Positions 52,540 to 62,056 of a stretch of 64,000 nucleotides of DNA are shown piece by piece; the first letter of the stretch is position 1; each line of letters starts with the position of its first letter. The position numbers were made by a program, and so were the translations under genes. The stretch is from NCBI RefSeq assembly GCF_036634175.1, contig NZ_JAZIFX010000001.1, positions 7,626,001 to 7,690,000 on the forward strand, in the 5' to 3' direction. This stretch comes from Streptomyces sp. P9-A2 (GTDB lineage Bacteria > Actinomycetota > Actinomycetes > Streptomycetales > Streptomycetaceae). The notes under the pieces were generated by a model. The model did no database searches. It worked only from the letters and a program-made list of their open reading frames with translations, and was not told the DNA's origin.

Positions 52540-53205
52540 ATGTCCGCCGTCCCGCCGCCCGCCCCGACGCCTCAGCAGTCCCTCGAACCGCTGGAGTTGC
52601 CGCAACTCGGTGTCGAGATCGATGAGCCCTGCCTGCGAGCCGACGCCGCGCGCAACCGCGCACGCCTGCTGGAGGCGGCCGCCCTGCTGGTGGCGGAGCG
52701 CGGCGCGGACGGCCTGACCATGGAGGCGGTCGCCACGGCGGCCCAGGTGGGCAAGGGGACGGTCTTCCGGCGTTTCGGCGACCGCACCGGACTGCTGACG
52801 GCACTGCTCGACCATTCCGAGAAGAAGTTCCAGGCCGCCTTCCTCTCCGGCCCCCCGCCGCTGGGACCGGGCGCACCGCCCGCGGAGCGACTGCGGGCCT
52901 TCGGCGTCACCATGCTGCGCCGCACCGTCGACGAGCTGGACCTCCAGCTCGCCGCCGAACCCTGCGCCGACCGGCGCTTCACCAATCCGCCCCGCCGGGT
53001 ACGGCACCACCACGTGACGCTGTTGCTGCGCGAGGCCGTCCCGGAGGCGGACTGCGACCTTCTCGCCCACACCCTGATGGCGCCGCTCGACCCCGCGCTG
53101 GTGCACCACCTGATCCGGCAGTGCGGAATGCCGCTGGCGCGGCTCGAATCCGCGTGGGTGAACCTCGTCGACCGGGTGACGGGGCCCACGGCCCCCGCCC
53201 ACTGA
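52540..53205 (+). CDS. TetR-family regulator next to the FMN reductase
   Basis: A 221-residue TetR regulator. The helix-turn-helix is at about residues 38-85 (ARLLEAAALLVAERGADGLT, MEAVATAAQVGKGTVFRRFG). The C-terminal part (LRRTVDELDLQLAAEPCADR, HHVTLLLREAVPEADCDLLA) is the ligand domain. The frame is open to 52447, but the ATG at 52540 lies just after the operator pair and matches the family start. Divergent arrangement suggests it represses the FMN reductase gene and itself. Confidence 0.88.
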   Translation: MSAVPPPAPTPQQSLEPLELPQLGVEIDEPCLRADAARNRARLLEAAALLVAERGADGLTMEAVATAAQVGKGTVFRRFGDRTGLLTALLDHSEKKFQAAFLSGPPPLGPGAPPAERLRAFGVTMLRRTVDELDLQLAAEPCADRRFTNPPRRVRHHHVTLLLREAVPEADCDLLAHTLMAPLDPALVHHLIRQCGMPLARLESAWVNLVDRVTGPTAPAH

Positions 53206-53334
53206 CCGAGGGCCCGGCCCCCTCCCGGCCGACGACCCGCGGGGCCGTCCTGAACTGGCACGGACGCGGGACCCTGCGCTCTCAACTCCCCCGGACAACA
53301 GTCCCGTTCGCGCTTCTGCAAGGATGCTTCAGTC

Positions 53335-54462
53335 ATGGTGCAGATACCGAACACGCCCGCCCCCGCAGCCACCGCACCGACGCGCCCCGTGTCCGAAGGT
53401 GCCGTACCCGCGCGCCCCGTGCCTCCGCCCCGTACGCCCACGAACCCCGCGTCCACGAACCCCCCGCCCGCAGGGGCGGTGCCCACGAGCGCCGACGTGG
53501 CCCGCCTGGCCGGCGTCTCGCGCGCGACCGTCTCCTACGTCCTGAACAACGCCGACGCCGTCCGGATCAGCGAGCCCACCCGCCGCCGCGTCCGCGAGGC
53601 AGCCAGGGAACTCGGGTACGTGCCGCACGCGGCGGCCCGCAGCTTACGCGCCGGACACAGCCGCATGGTGCTGATGCCCGCACCCGCCTTCCCGGTCGGC
53701 CCGGTCTACAGCCAGTTCATCAACGATCTCCAGGTGGCTCTCGGCCGCCTCGACTACACCGTCGTGCAGTACGGCACCGTCGGCGTGCACGACGACGAGG
53801 CCGCCCGTGCCTGGGCCGAGCTGCGTCCCGTGGCTGTGCTGGTCCCCGGCTCGGGACTCGGCCCCCGGGGCGTCGCCGTGCTCAAACGCTCCGGCGCGCG
53901 TGCCGTGGTCACCCTCGGCCCGGAAACCGTCGAGGGCGCGCACGCCCTGCTCATGGACCACGACGTCGTCGGCCACAGCGCCGGCGCGCACCTGTTCGAC
54001 CAGGGGCGCCGCCGCATCGGTGTGGTCGTCCCGCGCGAGCCCGGTCTGGAGGCGTTCTCCGCGCCCCGCCTCGAGGGAGTGCGGGCGGCCCTGCGCGGCA
54101 CCGGCGCCACGGTCACCGAACTGCCGCTCGCCCACGACGAGGGCGCCGCCGCGCGGCTCGCCGCCCGCTGGCGCGATCTCGGCCTCGACGCCGTGTTCAC
54201 GTACAACGACGAGTACGCGATGCTGCTGATGCGGGCGCTGCAGGATGCCGGCGTCCGTGTCCCCGAGGAGACGGCCGTGGTCGGCGCCGACAACCTCATG
54301 CTGGGCCGGCTGCTGCGGCCACGGCTGACCACCGTCCACCTCGACCTGCCGTCCGGCACCGAGCTCGCCGCACTCGTCGACCGCGCGGTGCGCGACCCGG
54401 CCGCCGCCCCCGAGGCGCACAAGGTACTGGGCGCGTCGGTGATCCGGCGTGCATCAGGCTGA
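53335..54462 (+). CDS. LacI-family regulator with a TTA codon
   Basis: A 375-residue LacI regulator. A Pro/Ala-rich extension of about 48 residues precedes the helix-turn-helix (SADVARLAGVSRATVSYVLN, at about 50-75, and RRVREAARELGYVPHAAARS). The periplasmic-binding-like ligand domain follows (DHDVVGHSAGAHLFDQGRRR, PRLTTVHLDLPSGTELAALV). Codon 104 (53644-53646) is TTA in the hinge ARSLRAG. In streptomycetes TTA is read by the bldA tRNA, so this gene may be expressed late in development. It precedes a decayed aldehyde dehydrogenase gene. Confidence 0.88.
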   Translation: MVQIPNTPAPAATAPTRPVSEGAVPARPVPPPRTPTNPASTNPPPAGAVPTSADVARLAGVSRATVSYVLNNADAVRISEPTRRRVREAARELGYVPHAAARSLRAGHSRMVLMPAPAFPVGPVYSQFINDLQVALGRLDYTVVQYGTVGVHDDEAARAWAELRPVAVLVPGSGLGPRGVAVLKRSGARAVVTLGPETVEGAHALLMDHDVVGHSAGAHLFDQGRRRIGVVVPREPGLEAFSAPRLEGVRAALRGTGATVTELPLAHDEGAAARLAARWRDLGLDAVFTYNDEYAMLLMRALQDAGVRVPEETAVVGADNLMLGRLLRPRLTTVHLDLPSGTELAALVDRAVRDPAAAPEAHKVLGASVIRRASG

Positions 54463-54611
54463 CACGGGCCGGCACGGGTCGCCGCCGACCGGTGCGGACC
54501 GGTGCAAACCGGGTGGACATGCGGCACGCGATCACATCGTCGGATCGCGAAGGAAGCCGGATGATCCCGGTGGGCGGCAGCCGGGGCACCGGTACGGCAC
54601 GCCCGGCGCCT

Positions 54612-54820
54612 CTGGTACGGCGCGACCAGGTGCTGCCCACCGAGGGGCCCCGGCTGTCGTACACGCGGCGGGTGCCAGTGGGCGCGGTGGGCGTCATCGC
54701 CCCGTTCAACGCGCCGCCTCCGGCACCGGCTCCCGCTTCGGCGGCGACGCCAACCTGGACGCGTTCACCGACGTGCGCTGGACCACCGTGCGCGGAGACG
54801 TCGCCCAGTACCCGTTCTAG
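54612..54820 (+). pseudogene. Remnant of an aldehyde dehydrogenase gene
   Basis: An N-terminal block of the benzaldehyde/vanillin dehydrogenase type reads VLPTEGPRLSYTRRVPVGAV and GVIAPFNAP. It then jumps, in another frame, to the C-terminal end GTGSRFGGDANLDAFTDVRW and TTVRGDVAQYPF with a stop. Intact members have about 300 residues between these blocks, including the catalytic Glu and Cys. The junction is at about 54715. A related decayed stretch may begin near 54560. Both ends are recognised by eye. Confidence 0.75.
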
Positions 54821-54880
54821 AAGCGGCCGATCCGGAACCACCCGTTCAGGACGTCGCGGCGATACCCGGATCCGGGGCGG

Positions 54881-55288
<408 letters not shown>

Positions 55289-55408
55289 TGCGTATGTCCC
55301 TCTTCCTGATAGCGGGGCGAGCCGTCGGTACAACCACGGCCGGCCGGTCACGTATTCCGCGCCCCTACCCATGTGGCCGGCACGCACACCACCCACCAGA
55401 CTGGCGTC

Positions 55409-56866
55409 ATGACGCAGACACAGGCGCAGACGGAATCGCCGGAACCGGAACCCCTCGGCTACGACGTCGTCGTACTCGGCGCCGGGCCCGTGGGGGAGAA
55501 CGTCGCCGACCGCACCCGAGCGGCGGGGCTCTCCACCGCGATCGTGGAGAGCGAACTCGTGGGCGGCGAGTGCTCCTACTGGGCGTGCATGCCCAGCAAA
55601 GCCCTGCTGCGCCCCGTCCTCGCGCGAGCCGACGCCCGCCGCCTCCCCGGCCTGAGCACGTCGGTGCGGGGGCCGCTCGACGCGGACGCGGTCCTGGCCC
55701 GCCGCAACGAGTACACCTCCCAGTGGAAGGACGACGGCCAGGTCCAGTGGCTCGAGTCCGTCGGCGTCGACCTCCACCGCGGCGTCGGCCGGCTCACCGG
55801 CCCGCGCACGGTGACCGTCACCGCCGCCGACGGAACGCGGCGCGTCCTCACCGCCCGGCACGCCGTCGCCGTCTGCACCGGCAGCCGCGCGCTGCTGCCC
55901 GGCCTGCCCGGACTCGACGAGGTCGCGCCGTGGACCAGCAGGGAGGCCACCAGCGCCCAGGTCGTGCCCGGCAGGCTGGTCGTGGTCGGCGGTGGTGTCG
56001 TTGCCACCGAGATGGCCACCGCGTGGCAGGGGCTCGGCTCCCGGGTCACGCTCCTGGTACGCGGCAGGAGTCTGCTGGCCCGCATGGAGCCCTTCGCCGG
56101 TGAACTGGTCGCCGAGGCGCTCACCGAGGCCGGCGTGGACCTCCGTACCGGCACCTCCGCCACCTCGGTGACCAGGGAGAACGGTGTCGTCGTGGTCGTC
56201 ACCGACACGGGGGAGCGGATCGAGGCCGACGAGATCCTCTTCGCCACCGGCCGGGCCCCGCGCACCGACGACATCGGCCTGGAGACCATCGGTCTGGAAC
56301 CCGGCTCCTGGCTCACCGTGGACGACAGCCTCCAAGTGACCGGCCAGGACTGGCTCTACGCGGTCGGTGACGTCAACAAACGTGCCCTGCTCACCCACCA
56401 GGGCAAGTACCAGGCCCGTATCGCCGGCGCCGCCATAGCCGCCAGGGCCGCGGGGGAGCCGGTGGCCGACCGCTCCTGGGGCGCGCACGCCGCCACCGCC
56501 GACCACGACGCCGTCCCCCAGGTCGTGTTCACCGACCCGGAGGCGGCCTCGGTGGGCCTCTCCCTGGCCGAGGCGGAGGACGCGGGGCACCGCGTCCGTG
56601 CCGTCGACGTCGACCTGGCCTCGGTCGCCGGCGCCGGCCTGTACGGCGAGGGCTACACGGGCCGCGCCCGCATGGTCGTCGACCTCGGGAGCGAGACCCT
56701 GCGCGGTGTCACCTTCGTCGGCCCCGGCGTGGGCGAACTCCTCCACTCGGCCACCGTCGCGGTCGCCGCCCAAGTGCCGGTCGCCCGCCTGTGGCACGCG
56801 GTCCCGTCGTACCCGACGATCAGCGAGGTGTGGCTCCGACTGTTGGAGGCGTACCGGGACGCCTGA
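55409..56866 (+). CDS. Pyridine nucleotide-disulfide oxidoreductase family flavoprotein
   Basis: A 485-residue two-dinucleotide-fold flavoenzyme. The FAD site is YDVVVLGAGPVGENVADRTR. The redox pair is GGECSYWACMPSKALLRPVL, with Cys-x4-Cys as in this family but with the uncommon SYWA between. The NAD(P) site is GRLVVVGGGVVATEMATAWQ. The second FAD motif is WLYAVGDVNKRALLTHQGKY. The dimer end has a His and Glu-like HAVPSYPTISEVWLRL. It could be a mercuric-reductase-like or thiol-disulfide reductase; substrate is unknown. Divergent from thioredoxin. Confidence 0.88.
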   Translation: MTQTQAQTESPEPEPLGYDVVVLGAGPVGENVADRTRAAGLSTAIVESELVGGECSYWACMPSKALLRPVLARADARRLPGLSTSVRGPLDADAVLARRNEYTSQWKDDGQVQWLESVGVDLHRGVGRLTGPRTVTVTAADGTRRVLTARHAVAVCTGSRALLPGLPGLDEVAPWTSREATSAQVVPGRLVVVGGGVVATEMATAWQGLGSRVTLLVRGRSLLARMEPFAGELVAEALTEAGVDLRTGTSATSVTRENGVVVVVTDTGERIEADEILFATGRAPRTDDIGLETIGLEPGSWLTVDDSLQVTGQDWLYAVGDVNKRALLTHQGKYQARIAGAAIAARAAGEPVADRSWGAHAATADHDAVPQVVFTDPEAASVGLSLAEAEDAGHRVRAVDVDLASVAGAGLYGEGYTGRARMVVDLGSETLRGVTFVGPGVGELLHSATVAVAAQVPVARLWHAVPSYPTISEVWLRLLEAYRDA

Positions 56867-56942
56867 AGGGCCTGAGGAACCTGAGGGCTCGGAGGTCTTG
56901 GGGGGCTCGGAGGCGGTGGGCGGGCGGGGCGGGGTTTCCCCG

Positions 56943-57076
56943 CCCGGTATCCGGTGCCCGGATCCCGCGCCCGGTATCCGGTGCCCGGATCCCGCGCCCG
57001 GTATCCGGTGCCCGGATCCCGCGCCCGGTATCCGGTGCCCGGATCCCGCGCCCGGTATCCGGTGCCCGGATCCGTG
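56943..57076. repeat. 27-bp tandem repeat, five copies
   Basis: The unit starts CCCGGTATCCGGTGCCCGGA and recurs every 27 bases at 56943, 56970, 56997, 57024 and 57051. The last copy lacks its end. It lies between the flavoprotein stop and the deformylase stop. Repeats are adjacent without spacers. The interval 56867-57135 is otherwise gene-free. Confidence 0.95.
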
Positions 57077-57135
57077 CCCGATCCGGATCCCGAGCCCGGT
57101 CCTTTCCCCCATCCGGATCCCGAGCCCGTGCCCGG

Positions 57136-57780
57136 TCACGGCAGTTCGAAGCCCAGGGCCCGCGCGGCCTCCTCCGGCGTGGGCTGCGCCCAGCGCTCCG
57201 CCACTGCCTGATGGGACGACAACGAGCGCGGTTCTGCCCGGTCGAGGTAGAGCATGCCGTCGAGGTGGTCCGTCTCGTGCTGCACGATCCGGGCAGGCCA
57301 GCCGCCGAACACCTCGTCCACCACCCGCCCGTGCTCGTCCTGCCCGGTCAGCCGCACCTCGGCGTGCCGTGCCACCACCGCCTGGTACCCGGGCACGCTC
57401 AGGCACCCTTCGAAGAACGCCGCACGCTCGCCGCCGACCGGCGCGTAGACCGGATTGACCAGCACCCGGAACGGCTGCCGCACCCGACCGCGCGCCGCCG
57501 CCACCTCTTCCGTGACGGGCGCCGGATCCTCGATCACCGCGATCCGCAGCCCCACCCCGACCTGCGGCGCTGCCAGTCCGACCCCCGGCGCGGCGTGCAT
57601 GGTGACCCGCAGCGCCTCGACGAACCGGGCCAGCAGCGCGGGCTCCAACTGGCCGTCGAAGGGTTCGGACGCCCGCCGCAGCACCGGATCCCCGGCCGCG
57701 ACGATGGGCAACGGCCCGTCACCGGCGAGGAGTCGCTCGACCCGCTCGGCCAGAGGCACACGATCGTTCGGAGTTCCCAT
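57136..57780 (-). CDS. def: Peptide deformylase
   Basis: A 214-residue deformylase that removes the formyl group from nascent proteins. All three metal-site motifs are present: APGVGLAAPQVGVGL, FFEGCLSVPGYQ (Cys ligand) and VQHETDHLDGMLY (HExxH). It begins GDGPLPIVAAGDPVLRRASE. The C-terminal extension (SSHQAVAERWAQPTPEEAAR) is typical of actinobacterial type enzymes. The start is ATG at 57780; the longer frame upstream is not supported. Streptomycetes often have several def genes, so this may be a secondary copy. Confidence 0.93.
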   Translation of the reverse strand: MGTPNDRVPLAERVERLLAGDGPLPIVAAGDPVLRRASEPFDGQLEPALLARFVEALRVTMHAAPGVGLAAPQVGVGLRIAVIEDPAPVTEEVAAARGRVRQPFRVLVNPVYAPVGGERAAFFEGCLSVPGYQAVVARHAEVRLTGQDEHGRVVDEVFGGWPARIVQHETDHLDGMLYLDRAEPRSLSSHQAVAERWAQPTPEEAARALGFELP

Positions 57781-57925
57781 CGAGTCAGGATGCCATGCGT
57801 CCGACGGACCGTCGCCGTCGTGAGTGGCGCAGCTCACACACCCGTCCCGGGAACCCGGCGCCCCCTCTCCCCGACCACTGGAGCAGCATCACGGACGCCA
57901 AGACGCTCTCGGGAGAAGCCCACCG

Positions 57926-59383
57926 ATGACCACCGCTCCCTCGCCCACCACGGACGAGGCCCCCCGACCCCCCATCCCCGCACGGCAGAGATCCGGCTGG
58001 AGCACCCTGCGCCCCCTGGTCCTGCGCCTGCACTTCTACGCGGGTGTGGTGGTGGCCCCGTTCCTGCTCGTCGCCGCCCTCACCGGCCTGCTGTACGCCG
58101 CGTCCTTCCAGGCCGAGAAGATCGTCTACGACCATGAGCTGACCGTCCCCGTCGGCGACCGTGAACTGCCCATCTCCGAACAGGTCGCCGCAGCCCGCAA
58201 GGCCCACCCCGAAGGCACGGTGTCCGCGATACGCCCCTCACCCGAGGCGGACGCCACGACCAGGGTGATGTTGTCCGGGGTGGAGGGCGTCGACCCGAAC
58301 CACACCCTCGCCGTGTTCGTCGACCCGTACACCGCGGAGGTGCGCGGCACGCTGGAGCAGTACGGTTCCAGCGGCGCGCTGCCGCTGCGCACCTGGATCG
58401 ACGAGTTCCACCGCGATCTGCACCTCGGCGAAACGGGACGCCTCTACAGCGAGTTCGCGGCCAGTTGGCTGTGGGTGATCGCCGGCGGCGGCCTGGTGCT
58501 GTGGTTCTCCCGCCGCCGGGCCCTGCGTAAGATCCGCGGCACCAGTGGCCGACGGCGCACCCTGGGACTGCACGGCGGCATCGGCGCCTGGGCCGCGGTC
58601 GGCTTCATCTTCCTCTCCGCCACGGGGCTGACCTGGTCCACGTACACCGGCGCCAACATCGCCGATCTGCGTACCTCGCTCGGCCAGGAGACGCCCTCGG
58701 TGTCGGCCGCGGCAGGCGGCGAACACGCGGAGCACGGCGCGGCCGGGGGCACGGGAGGCGACGCGGAGCACGGCGTCGGCCTCGACCGGGTTCTCGCGGC
58801 GGCACGGGCCGAGCGACTCGACAACCCGGTGGAGATCGTCCCGCCCGCCGACGCGGCCTCCACGTATGTCGTGAAGCAGATCCAGCGCAGCTGGCCCGAG
58901 AAGCAGGACGCCGTAGCCGTCGAACCGGCCACCGGCCAGGTCACCGACGTCGTGCGGTGGGCCGACTACCCGGTGCTCGCCAAACTCAGCCGCTGGGGCA
59001 TCGACCTGCACACCGGCAGCCTCTTCGGCCTGCCCAACCAGATCGCGCTGATGCTGCTCGCGGCCTCCCTGATCCTGCTGATCCTGTGGGGCTACCGCAT
59101 GTGGTGGCAGCGAGGCCGGGGCTCGTCCTTCGGCCGGCCGATCCCACGCGGCGCCTGGCAGCAGGTCCCGCCGTACATCCTCGTCCCGCTGCTGGCGGCG
59201 ATCGCCGTACTCGGCTACTTCGTCCCGCTCCTCGGCATCCCGCTGGCCGCCTTCCTCGCCGTCGACATCGTCCTCGGGGAGATCGCACACCGGCGGGGCC
59301 GGAAGAGCGGAGGGAGTGGGGAAGCCGGGGAAGCCGGGGGAGTCGAGAGCGGCGAACCCGCCGGGGCGGCGCGGACGCCGTAG
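57926..59383 (+). CDS. PepSY-associated transmembrane protein
   Basis: A 485-residue membrane protein of the PepSY-TM (PiuB-like) family. The first helix is LRLHFYAGVVVAPFLLVAAL. PepSY-like repeats occur at about residues 75-160 and again near 300-345 (RLDNPVEIVPPADAASTYVV). Membrane helices lie at ASWLWVIAGGGLVLWFSRRR, GAWAAVGFIFLSATGLTWST, QIALMLLAASLILLILWGYR and ILVPLLAAIAVLGYFVPLLG. A His/Gly-rich loop (GEHAEHGAAGG) sits mid-way and may bind metal. Members are linked to iron-siderophore or haem reduction. ATG at 57926 has GGGAGAAG upstream. Confidence 0.88.
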   Translation: MTTAPSPTTDEAPRPPIPARQRSGWSTLRPLVLRLHFYAGVVVAPFLLVAALTGLLYAASFQAEKIVYDHELTVPVGDRELPISEQVAAARKAHPEGTVSAIRPSPEADATTRVMLSGVEGVDPNHTLAVFVDPYTAEVRGTLEQYGSSGALPLRTWIDEFHRDLHLGETGRLYSEFAASWLWVIAGGGLVLWFSRRRALRKIRGTSGRRRTLGLHGGIGAWAAVGFIFLSATGLTWSTYTGANIADLRTSLGQETPSVSAAAGGEHAEHGAAGGTGGDAEHGVGLDRVLAAARAERLDNPVEIVPPADAASTYVVKQIQRSWPEKQDAVAVEPATGQVTDVVRWADYPVLAKLSRWGIDLHTGSLFGLPNQIALMLLAASLILLILWGYRMWWQRGRGSSFGRPIPRGAWQQVPPYILVPLLAAIAVLGYFVPLLGIPLAAFLAVDIVLGEIAHRRGRKSGGSGEAGEAGGVESGEPAGAARTP

Positions 59384-59522
59384 CCGGAGCGCACCCCGGA
59401 CGAACCGCACGCGCGCCGGTGCCCGGCCTCCCTCCGGGGAGAACCGGGCACCGGCGCGTGTGACGTCGCGGTGCAGGGCTGTGCAGGGCAGGGATGTGCA
59501 GGGCAGGGCCCGGGCCCGCTGC

Positions 59523-59897
59523 CTACGCGGGATCGAGTTCGCGCTCGACACTGCCGTCGAAGTCGCCCGCCAGCGCGGCGGCGATCCGCAGGTGGGACGT
59601 CGCCTCCTCGCTCCGCCCCTGCCGCTCCAGGGTGCGGCCGAGCATCAGCCGGGCGTAGTGCTCCACCGGATCGCGCTCCACAATGACGCGCAGTTCTGCC
59701 TCAGCGCGACGCAGTTGGGCCGAGTGGTAGTAGGAACGCGCCAGCAGCAGCCGCGGCCCGGTCTGCTCCGGCACCTCCTCGACCAGCCCGCTCAGGACAC
59801 GCGCCGCGGCGGCGTAGTCCTTGGCGTCGAAGAACAGCCCGGCGCGCTCCCAGCGCTCGGTCGGGGTTCCGTGGTCGTAGTAGTACGTGGTGTCCAC
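59523..59897 (-). CDS. Tetratricopeptide-repeat protein
   Basis: A 124-residue protein made of about three helix-turn-helix TPR units: RWERAGLFFDAKDYAAAARV, GPRLLLARSYYHSAQLRRAE and EHYARLMLGRTLERQGRSEE. TPR folds bind other proteins. GTG at 59897 has AAGGAGG nine bases upstream and is a clear start. It stands alone and its partner is not evident. Confidence 0.88.
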   Translation of the reverse strand: MDTTYYYDHGTPTERWERAGLFFDAKDYAAAARVLSGLVEEVPEQTGPRLLLARSYYHSAQLRRAEAELRVIVERDPVEHYARLMLGRTLERQGRSEEATSHLRIAAALAGDFDGSVERELDPA

Positions 59898-59947
59898 TCG
59901 TGACCTCCTTCGACGCCGACAACGGACGGGGTTGCTTGAATATTCCA

Positions 59948-60130
59948 CTACTGGTCCGGGGTGGCCGCCGCTGCGGCCAGCTCCCGGTCGGCTCGCTCGG
60001 TGATTATCGCCAGCACCCGCCCGGTGACCGCGAGTTCATCGGACGGAATGCCGGCGTAGATCCTGGCGGAGATCACCCTGGTCTCGGCGGACGTCGTGTC
60101 GTACAGCTTCCGCCCGGCGTCCGCGTGGCG
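59948..60130 (-). pseudogene. C-terminal remnant of a MarR-type regulator gene
   Basis: The last 60 codons of a MarR-like gene remain: RHADAGRKLYDTTSAETRVI, SARIYAGIPSDELAVTGRVL, AIITERADRELA, then stop. These correspond to the wing and C-terminal dimerisation helices. The helix-turn-helix half is absent, and the divergent pirin gene's promoter occupies the place where it should be. A MarR regulator divergent from pirin is common, so deletion of the 5' half is likely. Confidence 0.65.
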
Positions 60131-60140
60131 CGGCGCCTGA

Positions 60141-60168
60141 TTGACGCGTTGCCCCGCGGGGCTAAGTT
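60141..60168 (+). promoter_or_regulatory. Housekeeping-type promoter of the pirin gene
   Basis: TTGACG, 16 bases, TAAGTT. This fits the HrdB-like -35 and -10. It sits so close to the ATG at 60176 that transcription should start at or within a base or two of it, giving a leaderless mRNA. No ribosome binding site precedes the ATG. Confidence 0.6.
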
Positions 60169-60175
60169 GTGCGGC

Positions 60176-61141
60176 ATGAGCAATCTTGAGCGGGAGGCCG
60201 TTCCGTCCCTGTGCGGTGGGCGCGGCTTCGTGGTGGCAGAACCGGTACGTGAACTCCTCAGTCCCCGTAAGGTCAAGCTCGGAGAGTCCAGCGAGGTCCG
60301 GCGACTGCTGCCGAACCTGGGGCGGCGCATGGTCGGCGCCTGGTGCTTCGTCGACCACTACGGTCCCGACGACATCGCCGACGAGCCCGGCATGCAGGTG
60401 GCACCGCACCCGCACATGGGACTGCAGACGGTGAGCTGGCTGCACCAGGGCGAGGTCCTGCACCGTGACTCCACGGGCAGCCTCCAGATGATCCGCCCGC
60501 GCGAACTGGGCCTGATGACCTCGGGCCGGGCGATCAGCCACTCCGAGGAGAGCCCCCGCTCGCACGCCCGCTTCCTGCACGGCGCCCAGCTCTGGGTCGC
60601 CCTCCCGGACGGCCACCGCCACGCCGAACCCCACTTCGAGCACCATGCCGACCTCCCGGTCGTCACGGCGCAGGGCGTCGACGCCACGCTCATCCTCGGC
60701 AGCCTCGACGGCGCCACCTCGCCCGGCACGGCGTACACCCCGATCGTCGGCGCCGACCTCTCCCTGTCCAGCGGCACGGATGTCCGCCTGCCCCTGGAGC
60801 GCGACTTCGAGTACGCGGTCCTCGCGATGTCCGGCGAGGTCCACGTGGACGGCGTACCGGTGCTCCCGGGCTCGATGCTCTACCTCGGCTGCGGCCGCGA
60901 CGAACTGCCCCTGCGCGCCGAGTCCGACGCCTCCGTGATGCTCCTGGGCGGCGAGCCGTTCGAGGAGGAGCTGATCATGTTCTGGAACTGGATCGGCCGC
61001 ACCCAGGAGGAGATCGAACAGGCCCGCCGGGACTGGATGGAAGGCACCCGCTTCGGCGAGGTGAAGGGCTACGACGGCGCCCCGCTGCCGGCCCCCGAGC
61101 TGCCGCCGGTGGCGCTGAAGCCGCGGGGAAGGGTGCGTTGA
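60176..61141 (+). CDS. Pirin-family protein
   Basis: A 321-residue bicupin protein. The metal-binding pirin motif covers HPHMGLQTVSWLHQGEVLHR. Upstream are RRMVGAWCFVDHYGPDD and DEPGMQVAP. The second part has QLWVALPDGHRHAEPHFEHH and FEYAVLAMSGEVHVDGVPVL, with PFEEELIMFWNWIGRTQEEI near the end. Bacterial pirins are linked to quercetin dioxygenase activity, redox control and stress. ATG at 60176 follows the promoter directly. Confidence 0.92.
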   Translation: MSNLEREAVPSLCGGRGFVVAEPVRELLSPRKVKLGESSEVRRLLPNLGRRMVGAWCFVDHYGPDDIADEPGMQVAPHPHMGLQTVSWLHQGEVLHRDSTGSLQMIRPRELGLMTSGRAISHSEESPRSHARFLHGAQLWVALPDGHRHAEPHFEHHADLPVVTAQGVDATLILGSLDGATSPGTAYTPIVGADLSLSSGTDVRLPLERDFEYAVLAMSGEVHVDGVPVLPGSMLYLGCGRDELPLRAESDASVMLLGGEPFEEELIMFWNWIGRTQEEIEQARRDWMEGTRFGEVKGYDGAPLPAPELPPVALKPRGRVR

Positions 61142-61309
61142 CCTGCGGAAACGGCTGATTGGTTGGTGACGGACGGGCGGCTCGCCGTCGTGCGTTGTCT
61201 CCCGTCCCTCCATCGCGTGTGGGAGGGCGGCTGGACGTGCTGTAGGCCCCCTGTGCGGGGCCAGGCGATTCCACGGTGTGTCCGTCTGTGGGGAGCTGTG
61301 GCAGGACTC

Positions 61310-61331
61310 TTGCTAACCCTTTGCTAACCCT
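61310..61331. repeat. TTGCTAACCCT direct repeat, two copies
   Basis: TTGCTAACCCT is repeated exactly and without a gap. TACTGACGAGTCATCAC follows. The AT-rich sequence is unusual here. It may be an attachment-site scar or a binding site; no integrase gene is visible. Confidence 0.6.
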
Positions 61332-62019
61332 ACTGACGAGTCATCACATGTCGGCGGAGGTTCGTCTCGTACCTTCGCGGCGGTGCGGTGGTCATCGCCG
61401 CTTGGGTGACCACCGCACGGATGCTGACCCGGCGGGTGGCTGAGGCACACTCCGGTGCGGGAAGTCAGTACTCGGCCTGTCGGTTTGTGGGAATTCGACA
61501 AGGCGTGAGTGGTTGTAGGGGTGAGCGCTCTTGGCCCTGCTCCTGGGAGGGGGTGCCGTGGCGGAGTGCTCCCAGCAGGTTCTTCGTCTGCTGGTAGCAC
61601 GGCGCTTGCGTGTCTCTGGCCTGTGTCGATGCCGTAAGTTGCTCCTGATGCGGCTTCGCTGGCCCATCAATGGTCCGGATCTTGGCTTCTCGTATCCACC
61701 GGTGAGGGCGAGAACTCCGGGCCCAGCTACAACCGATGGGGGACGGCGAGACACCTTCGGGTGCTTGGGGCCCTGTGGTGCGGCGGGAAGGACGGCGCTC
61801 GATGAGATGCGCCTACGGCGCGTGCCGGTACCACATGGCACAGGTTGTAGGGGCCGTCTATGGCGTCCACGTCAGTCCATGACGACTGCGTAATAGCAGG
61901 TCAAGGCATCGAGGTCCGGGAGAGTTCGCGTAGTTGGTGACAGGCGCGTGACAGCGTCGGTGATAGGGCGAGAGACCTGCTGGGGGACATCCAGGCGGGG
62001 CCTCTGCCCGGAGCCATGA

Positions 62020-62056
62020 GGCGAAGCCCCGCCGGAAGCGCTGGTGGGGCTTCGCC
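62020..62056. terminator. 11-bp hairpin in the gene-free interval
   Basis: GGCGAAGCCCC pairs with GGGGCTTCGCC over a 15-base loop. No T tract follows, and the gene it would serve is absent or decayed. Confidence 0.4.

Noticed and set aside
56943..57076. CRISPR array
   Set aside because: The repeats are directly adjacent with no spacers, and there are no cas genes.
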